A DNA stretch of 64,000 bases, taken from Promineifilum sp. Lineage in GTDB: Bacteria; Chloroflexota; Anaerolineae; Promineifilales; Promineifilaceae. Below the pieces are notes generated by a model. That model was not told where the DNA came from, made no database searches, and saw only the letters and a program-made list of their open reading frames with translations. The stretch covers positions 1 through 64,000 of the forward strand of contig JAGOBF010000015.1 in assembly GCA_017983515.1 (NCBI GenBank), in the 5' to 3' direction. The position numbers and the translations under genes are program-made. Below, one piece after another: positions 31,448 to 38,378 of the stretch; position 1 is the first letter of the stretch; each line of letters begins with the position of its first letter.

Positions 31448-33298
31448 CTATTCGGTCCGACTGGAATCGCCCACCAGCGCCAGCATGGCGTCGCTCAACC
31501 CGCCGTCGGTGACGCCGTAGTAGAGGTGGACGCGGTCGCCCTCGCGCGCGGCCAGATCGTAGAGGGTCATGTTGCTTTTTTGGCGACGATTCAGGACGGC
31601 GACGTTGTGACGCCACTGCGCGGTCGACAGGTCCGGCGGCGAGGTCTCGACCTGGGTGATGGCGTAGTGCCACAGGCGGCGAGCCGACGAGCGAGTGACG
31701 TTGTTGATCAGGTTACCGTTGCGCAGGTCGCGCAAGGTGTGGTAGATCACGCCGTCGCGCTCCTGGCTGTCGACGTGCTCCACGCCGGTGCGTGGCGGTT
31801 CGAAGCCGCCGCGACCGTTGTTGCCGGCCGCTGCCGGCCGGGCTGTCTCGCTGCGGGAGGGCGGGGCGGGCTGTGGCGTGGACGCCGGGGGGGAAGGTTC
31901 CGGGCTGGTTTCCTGCACCGGGATGCGCCGCCCCAGGCCGCGGTCGACCAGGCGAACGATTTCATCGCGCACGGCCAGCGTCGTCTCGGCCTCATCGCGC
32001 ACATAAAACAGATTGTGATCGATGGCGTAGGGCGTATCGGGGCCGGGGGTGACGGTGATGCGCACCACGGTCGTGCCCTGGGTGGGCAGGCTGTCGATCA
32101 TCACTTGCGGCTCAGGGCTGAAGCGCTTGGTGATCGTCCCTTTCAGTGACTCAATCACCTTTTGCGAATCGCGGACGCCCTCCGGCTTGGCCTTGGGGTC
32201 GGCCGGTAGGCCGACGTAGATCGTGCCGCCGTTGGTGTTGGCCATGGCCCCAATGTCCCGCAGGACATTGTCCAGATAGCCGCCGCGCTGGTTGAGGCTG
32301 GGGTGGAACGACTGCACCAGCGATTCGCCTTCTTCGCGCGCCGACTGCACGAAGTCTACCGCTTTGGCTGTGCCGCGGTAGGGGCGGGTGAGGGAGTGGT
32401 CATTGCCGCGGATCACCTGCGCCAGGGCGTCGAACGTCACTTCCTCCAGCAATATTTCTGTCACCCGGTCGCCCACGCCCAAATAGGGCGAGCTGGACGA
32501 TTCACGCATGAGGCGATGGGCGTCGGACCCCTGGATGCAGCGCATCGGCCGCGGATACTCTGGCTTGGAGCCGTCGAAGAAGCGGCGCGTGGTCTGGTTG
32601 CCGCGCTTTTCCAGGTCGGTGACTTCCAGCGCGTGGAGATTGTGATCCTGGGTATAAGCGATGCGCGTTTGTCCGCCGAAGTCGATGCCGCGCAGCATGA
32701 CGCCATTGCCGGAATTGGCGTGGGCGGCGATGACGAGGCCGCCGGCCTCGTTGATGATCTGGTAGGCGGTCAGCACGTCGGACGTGGCCCCGACCGTTTG
32801 GCCGCCCATGCGCAGGGAGGTGGCCGGCACGCGCAACGTCAGCAGCAAATGCTCCAGATAGTTCACCGGCGTCTCGGGCGGGAAAATGCCCAGAATATGA
32901 AAGCCGAAGGTGGCGGTGAACTCGAAGCCGGGCAGGACCAACAGCTTGCCCAGCACGCGCCGGTACTCGTCCAGCAGGCGTTGCTCGGCGGGGTCGATGC
33001 GGCCGCGACTCTCCAGCCACAGCAATTGCTCGACCTCTTTCTGCATGGCGGCGTAGCCGGCCACGGTGTTGTGGTCGGTGATGGCGATAATATCAAGGCC
33101 GCGGGCGGCCGCCTGGCGCAATATGTCCAGATAGCTGATGTGGGGCTCCTGATAGTCGCTGGAGCCGGGGGTGTGTAAATGAAGATCCATCCGCCGCCAC
33201 TGGGGCGATGAGCGTTTGATCTTCGGGGTTGAATTTTGGGATGAGGCGGAAGTGCCTCTGGATCGGCCGCGCCGGCTCGATCCCTGATCTTGTGTCAT
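31448..33298 (-). CDS. PHP-domain phosphoesterase fused to an AlbA_2 (Schlafen-like) domain
   Basis: The 616-residue protein begins with a basic, low-complexity lead. A PHP domain follows (about 37-300) with metal ligands in [48 protein letters not shown] and IQGSDAHRL. Next comes an AlbA_2-like domain (about 325-440) with [27 protein letters not shown] and [12 protein letters not shown] proline-rich linker (about 455-500) leads to a C-terminal domain of unknown type (about 515-610). PHP domains hydrolyse phosphodiesters, and AlbA_2 occurs in nucleic-acid sensing and Schlafen proteins. A role in DNA or RNA surveillance is possible but unproven. AGGAG lies nine bases before the ATG. Confidence 0.8.
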   Translation of the reverse strand: MTQDQGSSRRGRSRGTSASSQNSTPKIKRSSPQWRRMDLHLHTPGSSDYQEPHISYLDILRQAAARGLDIIAITDHNTVAGYAAMQKEVEQLLWLESRGRIDPAEQRLLDEYRRVLGKLLVLPGFEFTATFGFHILGIFPPETPVNYLEHLLLTLRVPATSLRMGGQTVGATSDVLTAYQIINEAGGLVIAAHANSGNGVMLRGIDFGGQTRIAYTQDHNLHALEVTDLEKRGNQTTRRFFDGSKPEYPRPMRCIQGSDAHRLMRESSSSPYLGVGDRVTEILLEEVTFDALAQVIRGNDHSLTRPYRGTAKAVDFVQSAREEGESLVQSFHPSLNQRGGYLDNVLRDIGAMANTNGGTIYVGLPADPKAKPEGVRDSQKVIESLKGTITKRFSPEPQVMIDSLPTQGTTVVRITVTPGPDTPYAIDHNLFYVRDEAETTLAVRDEIVRLVDRGLGRRIPVQETSPEPSPPASTPQPAPPSRSETARPAAAGNNGRGGFEPPRTGVEHVDSQERDGVIYHTLRDLRNGNLINNVTRSSARRLWHYAITQVETSPPDLSTAQWRHNVAVLNRRQKSNMTLYDLAAREGDRVHLYYGVTDGGLSDAMLALVGDSSRTE

Positions 33299-33316
33299 TG
33301 CGATGTGCTCCTGAAA

Positions 33317-33571
33317 TTAGGGTCTGTCACCCAGAGCCGCAATCGCGCGCACCAGACCGATAGTTGTGATGCCAACCTTGATGGCATCGCCAGTAGAAAT
33401 GGCCGGGGGGCCGCCGCGCGTCTCGCGCGCGGTTCGTATCAATAACCACGAGGTCATCAGGCCAAGTAGGGCGCCGACGGCTCCGCCAGTGACGAGCACT
33501 TTTGTTTGCCAATTTCCCTTTCGGTCCATGGCGGCGATTTCGTGGTTCATCGTCTTGTTAATTGTGTCCAT
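33317..33571 (-). CDS. small single-pass membrane protein, unknown function
   Basis: The 84-residue protein has a polar N-terminus, one clear membrane helix (VLVTGGAVGALLGLMTSWLL) followed by the basic IRTARETRGG, and a second weaker hydrophobic stretch (VGITTIGLVRAIAAL). GGAG is eight bases before the ATG at 33571, so this start is preferred over a later ATG. It overlaps the end of the upstream membrane protein gene by 14 bases, which indicates co-translation. A helper of the neighbouring membrane protein is possible. I do not recognise the family. Confidence 0.55.
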   Translation of the reverse strand: MDTINKTMNHEIAAMDRKGNWQTKVLVTGGAVGALLGLMTSWLLIRTARETRGGPPAISTGDAIKVGITTIGLVRAIAALGDRP

Positions 33572-34181
33572 AATCGTTACTCCGTGTGAATTTATCCCAG
33601 AGTCCGTTGAGCCATTGGCGCAGGTAGGCGGCGCGGGCGTGGAGGGCGATCAGCGGCCGCCGCACGCGCTCGCCGATGCGTATGGCTCCATCCTGCAGGC
33701 CGTCGAGCAAACCGTCCAGTTGCCACAACAGGATCTGAATTCGGCTGCGGTAGGCCATCGGTCCCGTCTCCGGATTATTCTTGCGCTGCTGGCGGCGGTT
33801 GAGCTTGAACGCTAACCAGGCGATCGGCGCGACGGCCATCAGGGCGATGAGCGGCGTAGCGATCAGGATGATGACCAGGGCCGACATGCCGGCGATGAAA
33901 GACGCCGCCTGTGGGGTTCGGATGGCGAAGGCCAGCACAAACAGCAGCACAAACAGACCGACAGCGATGATGGCGGCGATGATGACCGGCGTGTAAACGT
34001 TGCGGCGTAAATATCGCCGTCGTGCTTCATCGCGAGCCAGTTGCTCGGTGGTGGGTCTGTAGGTTGTCCGGGAAGTGTGGGCGACAGGCCAATCGCTCGC
34101 GAGCGGATCGGGGGTTGTCGTCGCTCGCGGCCTACCGGTAGCCGGTAACTGCGACGCCGGCGGATAGTTTGCTGAACTCAT
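33558..34181 (-). CDS. two-helix membrane protein, unknown function
   Basis: The 207-residue protein has a disordered Pro/Thr-rich N-terminus (about 1-45), a basic region (RRRYLRRNVYTP), two adjacent membrane helices (VIIAAIIAVGLFVLLFVLAF and ALVIILIATPLIALMAVAPI) and a cytosolic helical tail with KLNRRQQRKNN. It heads a two-gene unit with the small membrane protein. No catalytic motif is seen. It resembles hypothetical membrane-anchored proteins found in Chloroflexota, and no role is offered. Confidence 0.6.
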   Translation of the reverse strand: MSSANYPPASQLPATGRPRATTTPDPLASDWPVAHTSRTTYRPTTEQLARDEARRRYLRRNVYTPVIIAAIIAVGLFVLLFVLAFAIRTPQAASFIAGMSALVIILIATPLIALMAVAPIAWLAFKLNRRQQRKNNPETGPMAYRSRIQILLWQLDGLLDGLQDGAIRIGERVRRPLIALHARAAYLRQWLNGLWDKFTRSNDYGHN

Positions 34182-34313
34182 GGGATATAAAATAATTTCC
34201 TAATCGCTCCATTATATCATAGTTGCCGTCGATATGCTTGAGCCAGAAGGGCTTTCCAATAATCGGCCGATCTCGGTAACGCCGGTTTCTTGAACGGCTC
34301 GCCGACGCATCCC

Positions 34314-34340
34314 GCCGCCGGATAAGAACCCGGCGCTACG
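34314..34340. repeat. TGTAGCGCCGG repeat, copy 3 (inverse orientation)
   Basis: The sequence GCCGCCGGATAAGAACCCGG then CGCTACG is the reverse complement of the consensus CGTAGCGCC-GG(A/G)TTCTTATCC-GGCGGC. It lies in the gap between the divergent membrane-protein and HhH-protein genes. Confidence 0.6.
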
Positions 34341-34462
34341 TTTCCAATCCCGTACAACTGAAAAGCTGGGCTTGAGTCCGGTCATCGGCAGGACGTTCTT
34401 GCAGGAGCGGAGCGTTGAGCGAGCAAAATCCGGCCTGGCGCATCATTAGCTCTATTATCTGG

Positions 34463-34468
34463 TATAAT
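34463..34468 (+). promoter_or_regulatory. extended -10 promoter for the tandem-repeat/HhH protein
   Basis: TGG-TATAAT is an extended -10 element (TGn followed by a perfect -10). The leader would be about 59 bases, ending in GAGGAAA before the ATG at 34534. Confidence 0.5.
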
Positions 34469-34533
34469 GCATTGCGTCATTACAGGTCGTAACGGGCCGT
34501 CTTCGGCCGCAAAACACACGAGTGAGGAAAAGT

Positions 34534-35238
34534 ATGTCCAACAAAATTCTGAACCCCAAGGCATGGTATCTGTTGGCCGCCGGCGCGGCAGCGCTGGCCG
34601 TCGACGGCACGCGGCGCATTCTCAGGCGACGCCGCCGGGGCGAGCCGGTGATACCGGAAGCAGTGCCGGCCGCCTTCCGGTCGGGAGCCAAGAAGGCCGA
34701 GGCCACCTTCGAGGAATTCGAGATCAAGGTTGAGGAACAGGCCGAGCCGATCGTCAGGCCGGTCAGGAAAGCGGCCGGCAAGGCCAAGGATGCCCTGGAA
34801 GACGTGGGCGACAAGGTTGGCGACGCGGCCAAGGCGGTTGCCAAGCCGGTCAAAAAAGCCGCGGATAAGGCCGGAGATGCGCTGGAAGATGTGGGCGACA
34901 AGGTTGGCGACGTGACCCGGGCGGCCGTTAGGCCGGTCAAGAAGGTCATGGGCAAGGCCGAAGGCGCGATCGAGGAAACCGGGGACAAAGTAGAGGAGAA
35001 GGTCGAGACGGCGGTTGCGTCGCTCAAGAAGGCGGCCGCGACTACGCCCGACGACCTGACCGAAATCAAGGGCATCGGCCCGACGTTTGCCAAGCGGCTG
35101 ACGGAGGGGGGGATCACCACCTACGCCGCTCTGGCCGCGGCGACCCCGGAGCATTTGCGCGAGGTAACGCAGGCCCCGCCCATGACTGACCCGGAGGAAT
35201 GGATCGTCCAGGCCAGCGTGCTGGCTATGGCTGCCTAG
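34534..35238 (+). CDS. tandem-repeat helical protein with C-terminal helix-hairpin-helix domain
   Basis: The 234-residue protein begins with a short hydrophobic stretch (AWYLLAAGAAALAVDG) that may anchor it to the membrane, then a basic patch RRILRRRRRG. About three tandem 29-residue repeats (residues about 57-170) follow the pattern DALEDVGDKVGDAAKAVAKP, rich in K, E, A and V like LEA or apolipoprotein-type amphipathic helices. The C-terminus (about 174-230) is a helix-hairpin-helix unit with DDLTEIKGIGPTFAKRLTEG, a DNA-binding-type fold. The combination suggests membrane or nucleoid association. A bidirectional terminator follows. Confidence 0.75.
   Translation: MSNKILNPKAWYLLAAGAAALAVDGTRRILRRRRRGEPVIPEAVPAAFRSGAKKAEATFEEFEIKVEEQAEPIVRPVRKAAGKAKDALEDVGDKVGDAAKAVAKPVKKAADKAGDALEDVGDKVGDVTRAAVRPVKKVMGKAEGAIEETGDKVEEKVETAVASLKKAAATTPDDLTEIKGIGPTFAKRLTEGGITTYAALAAATPEHLREVTQAPPMTDPEEWIVQASVLAMAA
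34789..34962 (+). repeat. two in-frame 87-base coding repeats
   Basis: The units 34789-34875 and 34876-34962 each encode DALEDVGDKVGD plus a variable Ala/Lys half. A third, more diverged unit follows at 34963. The lengths are exact multiples of three, and the changes keep helix pattern, so this is a protein-level repeat and not a CRISPR or intergenic element. Confidence 0.75.
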
Positions 35239-35246
35239 CGCGATCA

Positions 35247-35275
35247 AAAAGGAGACGCCCCAAGCGTCTCCTTTT
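35247..35275. terminator. bidirectional intrinsic terminator
   Basis: AAAAGGAGACGC and GCGTCTCCTTTT form a perfect 12-base stem around five bases. It lies between the ends of two convergent genes, with T runs on both strands, so it serves both the HhH protein and the selenoprotein gene. Confidence 0.85.
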
Positions 35276-35287
35276 GCGAACTAGGGA

Positions 35288-35908
35288 TCAGGCGGAGGCC
35301 GAATCCGTTTCGTTGGCCGCTCGCCACCAACGGACGACCGTCGTCAGGTCAGGGTTATCGCCGGCGAACTTGCCGTAATGGGCATAGCGGATGATGCCGG
35401 ACGCATCAACGATAAATGTGGCCGGCAAACGCTGCGCGTCGCCGGTCGCTTGCCCCTGGGTATGGCCACGCGCCGCCGCACCCATCCCGGCCTTGATCGC
35501 GTCGGGGGCTATCAGGCGTAGCATGTTGCCCCGGCCGATGCCGTAGCCGGCATGTAGGGCCGGCTCCTCACGGGTGACACAGTCTACGCTGGGGGCCAGC
35601 CGATCGCCGAACTGCCGGGCGTGTTTGGGCTGCCCCAGGCCCACGGCTACCACTCGCAGCCCGGCCGCTTCCATGTCGTCTCGGTGCAGCTCCAACTGAG
35701 CTAGCCAATCGCGACAGTGAATTCAGCCGAAATGGCGCAGGAACGTCAGCAAGACCGGGCCGCCGGCCCAGTAGCTGGACAACGATACTTCCTGACCGTC
35801 AACATCGAGGGCCGTCCCCTCGGGTGCGCGATCCCCTGCTTCCAATTGTTTTAATTTCGCCAACTGCTTATTGCTCCCCTGCCGGGCCAACCTGCTACCG
35901 GCCATCAT
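35288..35908 (-). CDS. probable selenocysteine-containing peroxiredoxin-like protein (AhpC-TSA_2 type), TGA at 35725-35723 read as Sec
   Basis: One frame runs from ATG 35908 to the stop at 35288, broken only by TGA at codon 62. Translation gives FLRHFG, then TGA, then IHCRDWLAQLELHRDD. In this thioredoxin-fold family (PRXL2-like, AhpC-TSA_2) the expected motif is FLRHFGCxxCR, so TGA stands exactly at the first, redox-active cysteine and the second cysteine is kept (U-x-x-C). Before it lies GDRAPEGTALDVDGQEVSLS and after it VVAVGLGQPKHARQFGDRL and LPATFIVDASGIIRYAHYGK, all family-like, giving a normal 206 residues. A SECIS-like stem-loop starts seven bases after the TGA. A nonsense mutation at precisely this codon is possible but less likely. 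sel genes are not in the window. Confidence 0.8.
35674..35716 (-). promoter_or_regulatory. SECIS-like RNA stem-loop directing Sec insertion at the TGA
   Basis: Counting from the U of UGA as 1, bases 10-14 (UGUCG) pair with 48-52 (CGACA), 18-21 (UUGG) with 42-45 (CCGA), and 24-28 (AGCUC) with 34-38 (GAGCU). The five-base apical loop AGUUG has G in its second position. The loop begins 25 bases after the UGA. Upper stem of five pairs, a G in the first two loop bases and a 16-37 base distance all satisfy the published bacterial SECIS model. Confidence 0.7.
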
Positions 35909-35953
35909 TCGGATAAACCACGTTCAATATCGACAATTCTAACCGGAATGCAA

Positions 35954-37480
35954 CTATTTGTCAAGATTTTGCACGGGTTCTGTGATAGGGAGCACGACGC
36001 AGCCCACGCGCCGGGGATGGCCGCGCACGGGCGTAGCGGCCGGCAGGTCGCGCATGGCCCACAGGGCGGCCACGTCGCCGCCGGCGGTGATCGTCATCCA
36101 CACCCCCCAAATCAGCAGCACCCAGGAGCCGACGGCGATGGCGACCACGGCGGGCACGATCCCCAGCGCCAGACCCGGCAGCCACAACATGCGGCGAAAG
36201 GCCGTCGCGGCCATGGGACTATCGCATTGTATTTGGGGCGCGAGTGGGGCGCGGCCGAAGCTGAGCCGGGCCGCTCCGGGCCCCACACGACCAAAGAGGC
36301 GATAACCAATTAGATGGCCCAGCTCGTGGAGGAACAACCCGGCAGCCAGCGCCCCGAGTAGACCCAGCAGGATGAGCGGCCCCTGCCCCGCCGGCGGCCG
36401 CGGCGCGAATTCTCCCCAGCGCAGCTGGTAGGGTAGTATCAGGAATATCATGCCCAGGGGGATCATGGTGAAGGCGATCATCATCGCTGTGGGCGGCGCG
36501 AGGGTGCGCTCGGCGACGGGCTGAATTTCGGCGGCCGGTGATGTGACCTGGACGTTGTTCGCCTCTTCCTCGTGGGCGGAGTCCGAAAATGGCTCATCCG
36601 TCCCCTCGCCGGCCTCATCGACGCCCAGCGCCCGCCCGAAAAAGGCGACCAGTTTTTGGCCGTACTGCACCGGCTCGGCCGCCCAGCCGGTGGCGTGGGC
36701 GGCCTGGGGGATTTCCCACAGGGTTTTGGGATCGCGCGCCGCCTCAAAGAGGAAACGGGTCATGCGCTGCTCCAGGCCGCGGCCGGCGCTGATGAGCAGG
36801 ATGGGCCGTCGCGCCAGCCGGGCCAGGGCGGCGGTGTTGGCCGGCGGCCGCTCGTCGCCCGACAGGCGGTCGATGGCCGCCTGGTAGTAGCGTTCCAGGG
36901 GGTAGTGATAGAAGCGGTCGAGCGCGCCCGCGGGCGGCGGCAGATCATCGACCGTGCCCAGGATCGGCCCGTCGACGGCGACGGCGCGAATGGCCACGTT
37001 GCGCGCAGCGGCCTGCAGGGCCAGCATCCCGCCCACCGACACGCCCATCAGGCCGACGCCCCAACGGACGTCGGGTTGACGCATGAGAAAAGCGACGGCG
37101 GCCAGCACGTCATCGACCGCTTCCAGGCCTCGCCCGAACCGCCGGCCGCCGCTGTCCCCGTGGGCGCGCAGGTCGAACATGAGCACGCCGAACCCGGCTC
37201 GCGTCAGCGCCTCGGCGTGATAGGCCATCGCCAGCCGGTTGCCGCTGTGGCCGTGGACCAACACGACGGCGGCACCGTTCCGCGAGGGCACATGCCAGCC
37301 GGCCAGCGTGATACCGCCGGCGCCGGGGAACAGGACGTCGCGGTAGTTGGCCCCCCAATCGGCGGGCGTGCGAAACGTGACCCGGAGGCGGGGCGGTCGC
37401 ATGAAGAGGAACGCGGCCATCAGCGGCCGGAGCACCACATGAACGAGAAACACGAAGAAAGCCAGTTGCGCCAACAGCAT
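35954..37480 (-). CDS. alpha/beta hydrolase fused to a zincin-like membrane domain
   Basis: The 508-residue protein starts with a membrane helix. An alpha/beta hydrolase follows (about 45-285) with VVLVHGHSGN, FDLRAHGDSGG and the nucleophile serine in GVSVGGMLAL. After an acidic linker (about 290-330), the C-terminal half has five or six membrane helices with LFLHELGHLIGYRLFG, an HExxH-type HELGH zinc site of the kind found in M50/DUF3267 integral-membrane peptidases. The fusion suggests a membrane enzyme acting on a lipid or peptide at the bilayer. Both halves look complete. It is monocistronic and lies upstream of the selenoprotein gene on the same strand. Confidence 0.78.
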   Translation of the reverse strand: MLLAQLAFFVFLVHVVLRPLMAAFLFMRPPRLRVTFRTPADWGANYRDVLFPGAGGITLAGWHVPSRNGAAVVLVHGHSGNRLAMAYHAEALTRAGFGVLMFDLRAHGDSGGRRFGRGLEAVDDVLAAVAFLMRQPDVRWGVGLMGVSVGGMLALQAAARNVAIRAVAVDGPILGTVDDLPPPAGALDRFYHYPLERYYQAAIDRLSGDERPPANTAALARLARRPILLISAGRGLEQRMTRFLFEAARDPKTLWEIPQAAHATGWAAEPVQYGQKLVAFFGRALGVDEAGEGTDEPFSDSAHEEEANNVQVTSPAAEIQPVAERTLAPPTAMMIAFTMIPLGMIFLILPYQLRWGEFAPRPPAGQGPLILLGLLGALAAGLFLHELGHLIGYRLFGRVGPGAARLSFGRAPLAPQIQCDSPMAATAFRRMLWLPGLALGIVPAVVAIAVGSWVLLIWGVWMTITAGGDVAALWAMRDLPAATPVRGHPRRVGCVVLPITEPVQNLDK

Positions 37481-37688
37481 CGCGCGTCATTATAACTCAG
37501 GTCGGGGGGAGGGAAACGGATGAGTGAACGGGATATTGAATATCACCGGTCAATCGGCTAAACTCTGCGCTCGCAAGTTGTGTGATCTTGCCAGCCTTTC
37601 TTTCAACTAAATGCCGGAGCGTTCATTTGCGTGCCATCGGCTAAACAGATACTATGCTGCCGAATTTCAGAGGAGCAGAAAAATAGCG

Positions 37689-38375
37689 ATGTTCGAACCA
37701 AACGGGGTCTATCGTAATCGCACGGGAGAATATACTGTGCTCGCCGTCAACGGCCCGCGCATGACGGTACGCTATGCGGACGGCAGCGAAGCCGAACTCA
37801 ACGTCAACATTCAGGCGCGCATCTGGGAAAATATTGTGGCCGAACAGGAGGCCCGCGCCGCCAGCAGCCGCCACATGCGCCAGTCCAACAAGGACACCAC
37901 CCATTATATCAAGGCCGTCAGTCTGCCGCCGGGTGAGGAGCTGGCTTTTCCCGGCTGGCAGGAGCGCATCGTCATGGTCCCGACGCCGGAGCTGGCTCAG
38001 AAAATCAAGCCCGGCGACCGCTTCATTTATTATGCCATCGAGGCCCAGACTTTCTTTGCCGTCGTCACCATCACCGGCGATATGTTCGAGGCCAACCCCA
38101 AGCAGCATACCTATACGACGGAACTGGCCAAAGCCGCCTTTTTCGCCACCGACGTGGACGCGACCGTGCCCGACCTGGAACACGGCGTCAGTATCGACTC
38201 CGTCGAAATGGAGACGTATCCCGATTTTGGCAAGCTCCACATCGAGAGCGAGTCTTTCTATCGCATCAGCGAAGATGACTTCGAACTGCTGGCCGAAGCC
38301 CTGACCGAGATCACCGAGGACGAGGAAGAGGACGTCGAAGAGTACGAAGACGACGACGAGGACGAGGTCGAATAA
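37689..38375 (+). CDS. unknown protein with acidic C-terminal tail
   Basis: The 228-residue protein starts at ATG 37689 with GAGGAG about 13 bases upstream. The N-terminal part (about 1-50) is a small beta barrel (YRNRTGEYTVLAVNGPRMTV). The middle (about 78-150) reads LPPGEELAFPGWQERIVMVP and KPGDRFIYYAIEAQTFFAVV, which recalls EVE/PUA-like small beta domains but is not a clear match. The last 30 residues are almost all Glu and Asp. It ends four bases before metG, so the two are probably co-transcribed. A link to RNA or translation is only suggested by that neighbour. Confidence 0.6.
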   Translation: MFEPNGVYRNRTGEYTVLAVNGPRMTVRYADGSEAELNVNIQARIWENIVAEQEARAASSRHMRQSNKDTTHYIKAVSLPPGEELAFPGWQERIVMVPTPELAQKIKPGDRFIYYAIEAQTFFAVVTITGDMFEANPKQHTYTTELAKAAFFATDVDATVPDLEHGVSIDSVEMETYPDFGKLHIESESFYRISEDDFELLAEALTEITEDEEEDVEEYEDDDEDEVE

Positions 38376-38378
38376 TCA

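Larger units (their letters stand above)
34182..34533. other. 350-base intergenic stretch between divergent genes
   Basis: This gap holds a copy of the TGTAGCGCCGG repeat (34314-34340) and an extended -10 promoter (34463-34468) for the forward gene. Nothing else recognisable is present. AT-rich stretches just upstream of 34181 (TATATCATAG-like) could serve the reverse gene, but no clear promoter is identified. Confidence 0.5.

Noticed and set aside
34789..34962. Tandem 87-base units taken as a CRISPR-like or satellite array
   Set aside because: They are in frame, encode regular amphipathic helices, and have no unique spacers between repeated units.
35288..35695. Calling the two peroxiredoxin fragments separate genes or a simple pseudogene
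   Set aside because: The fragments are in the same frame, split only by a TGA at the exact redox-cysteine position and followed by a SECIS-like stem-loop. A random nonsense mutation is a less economical reading, though it remains the main alternative.
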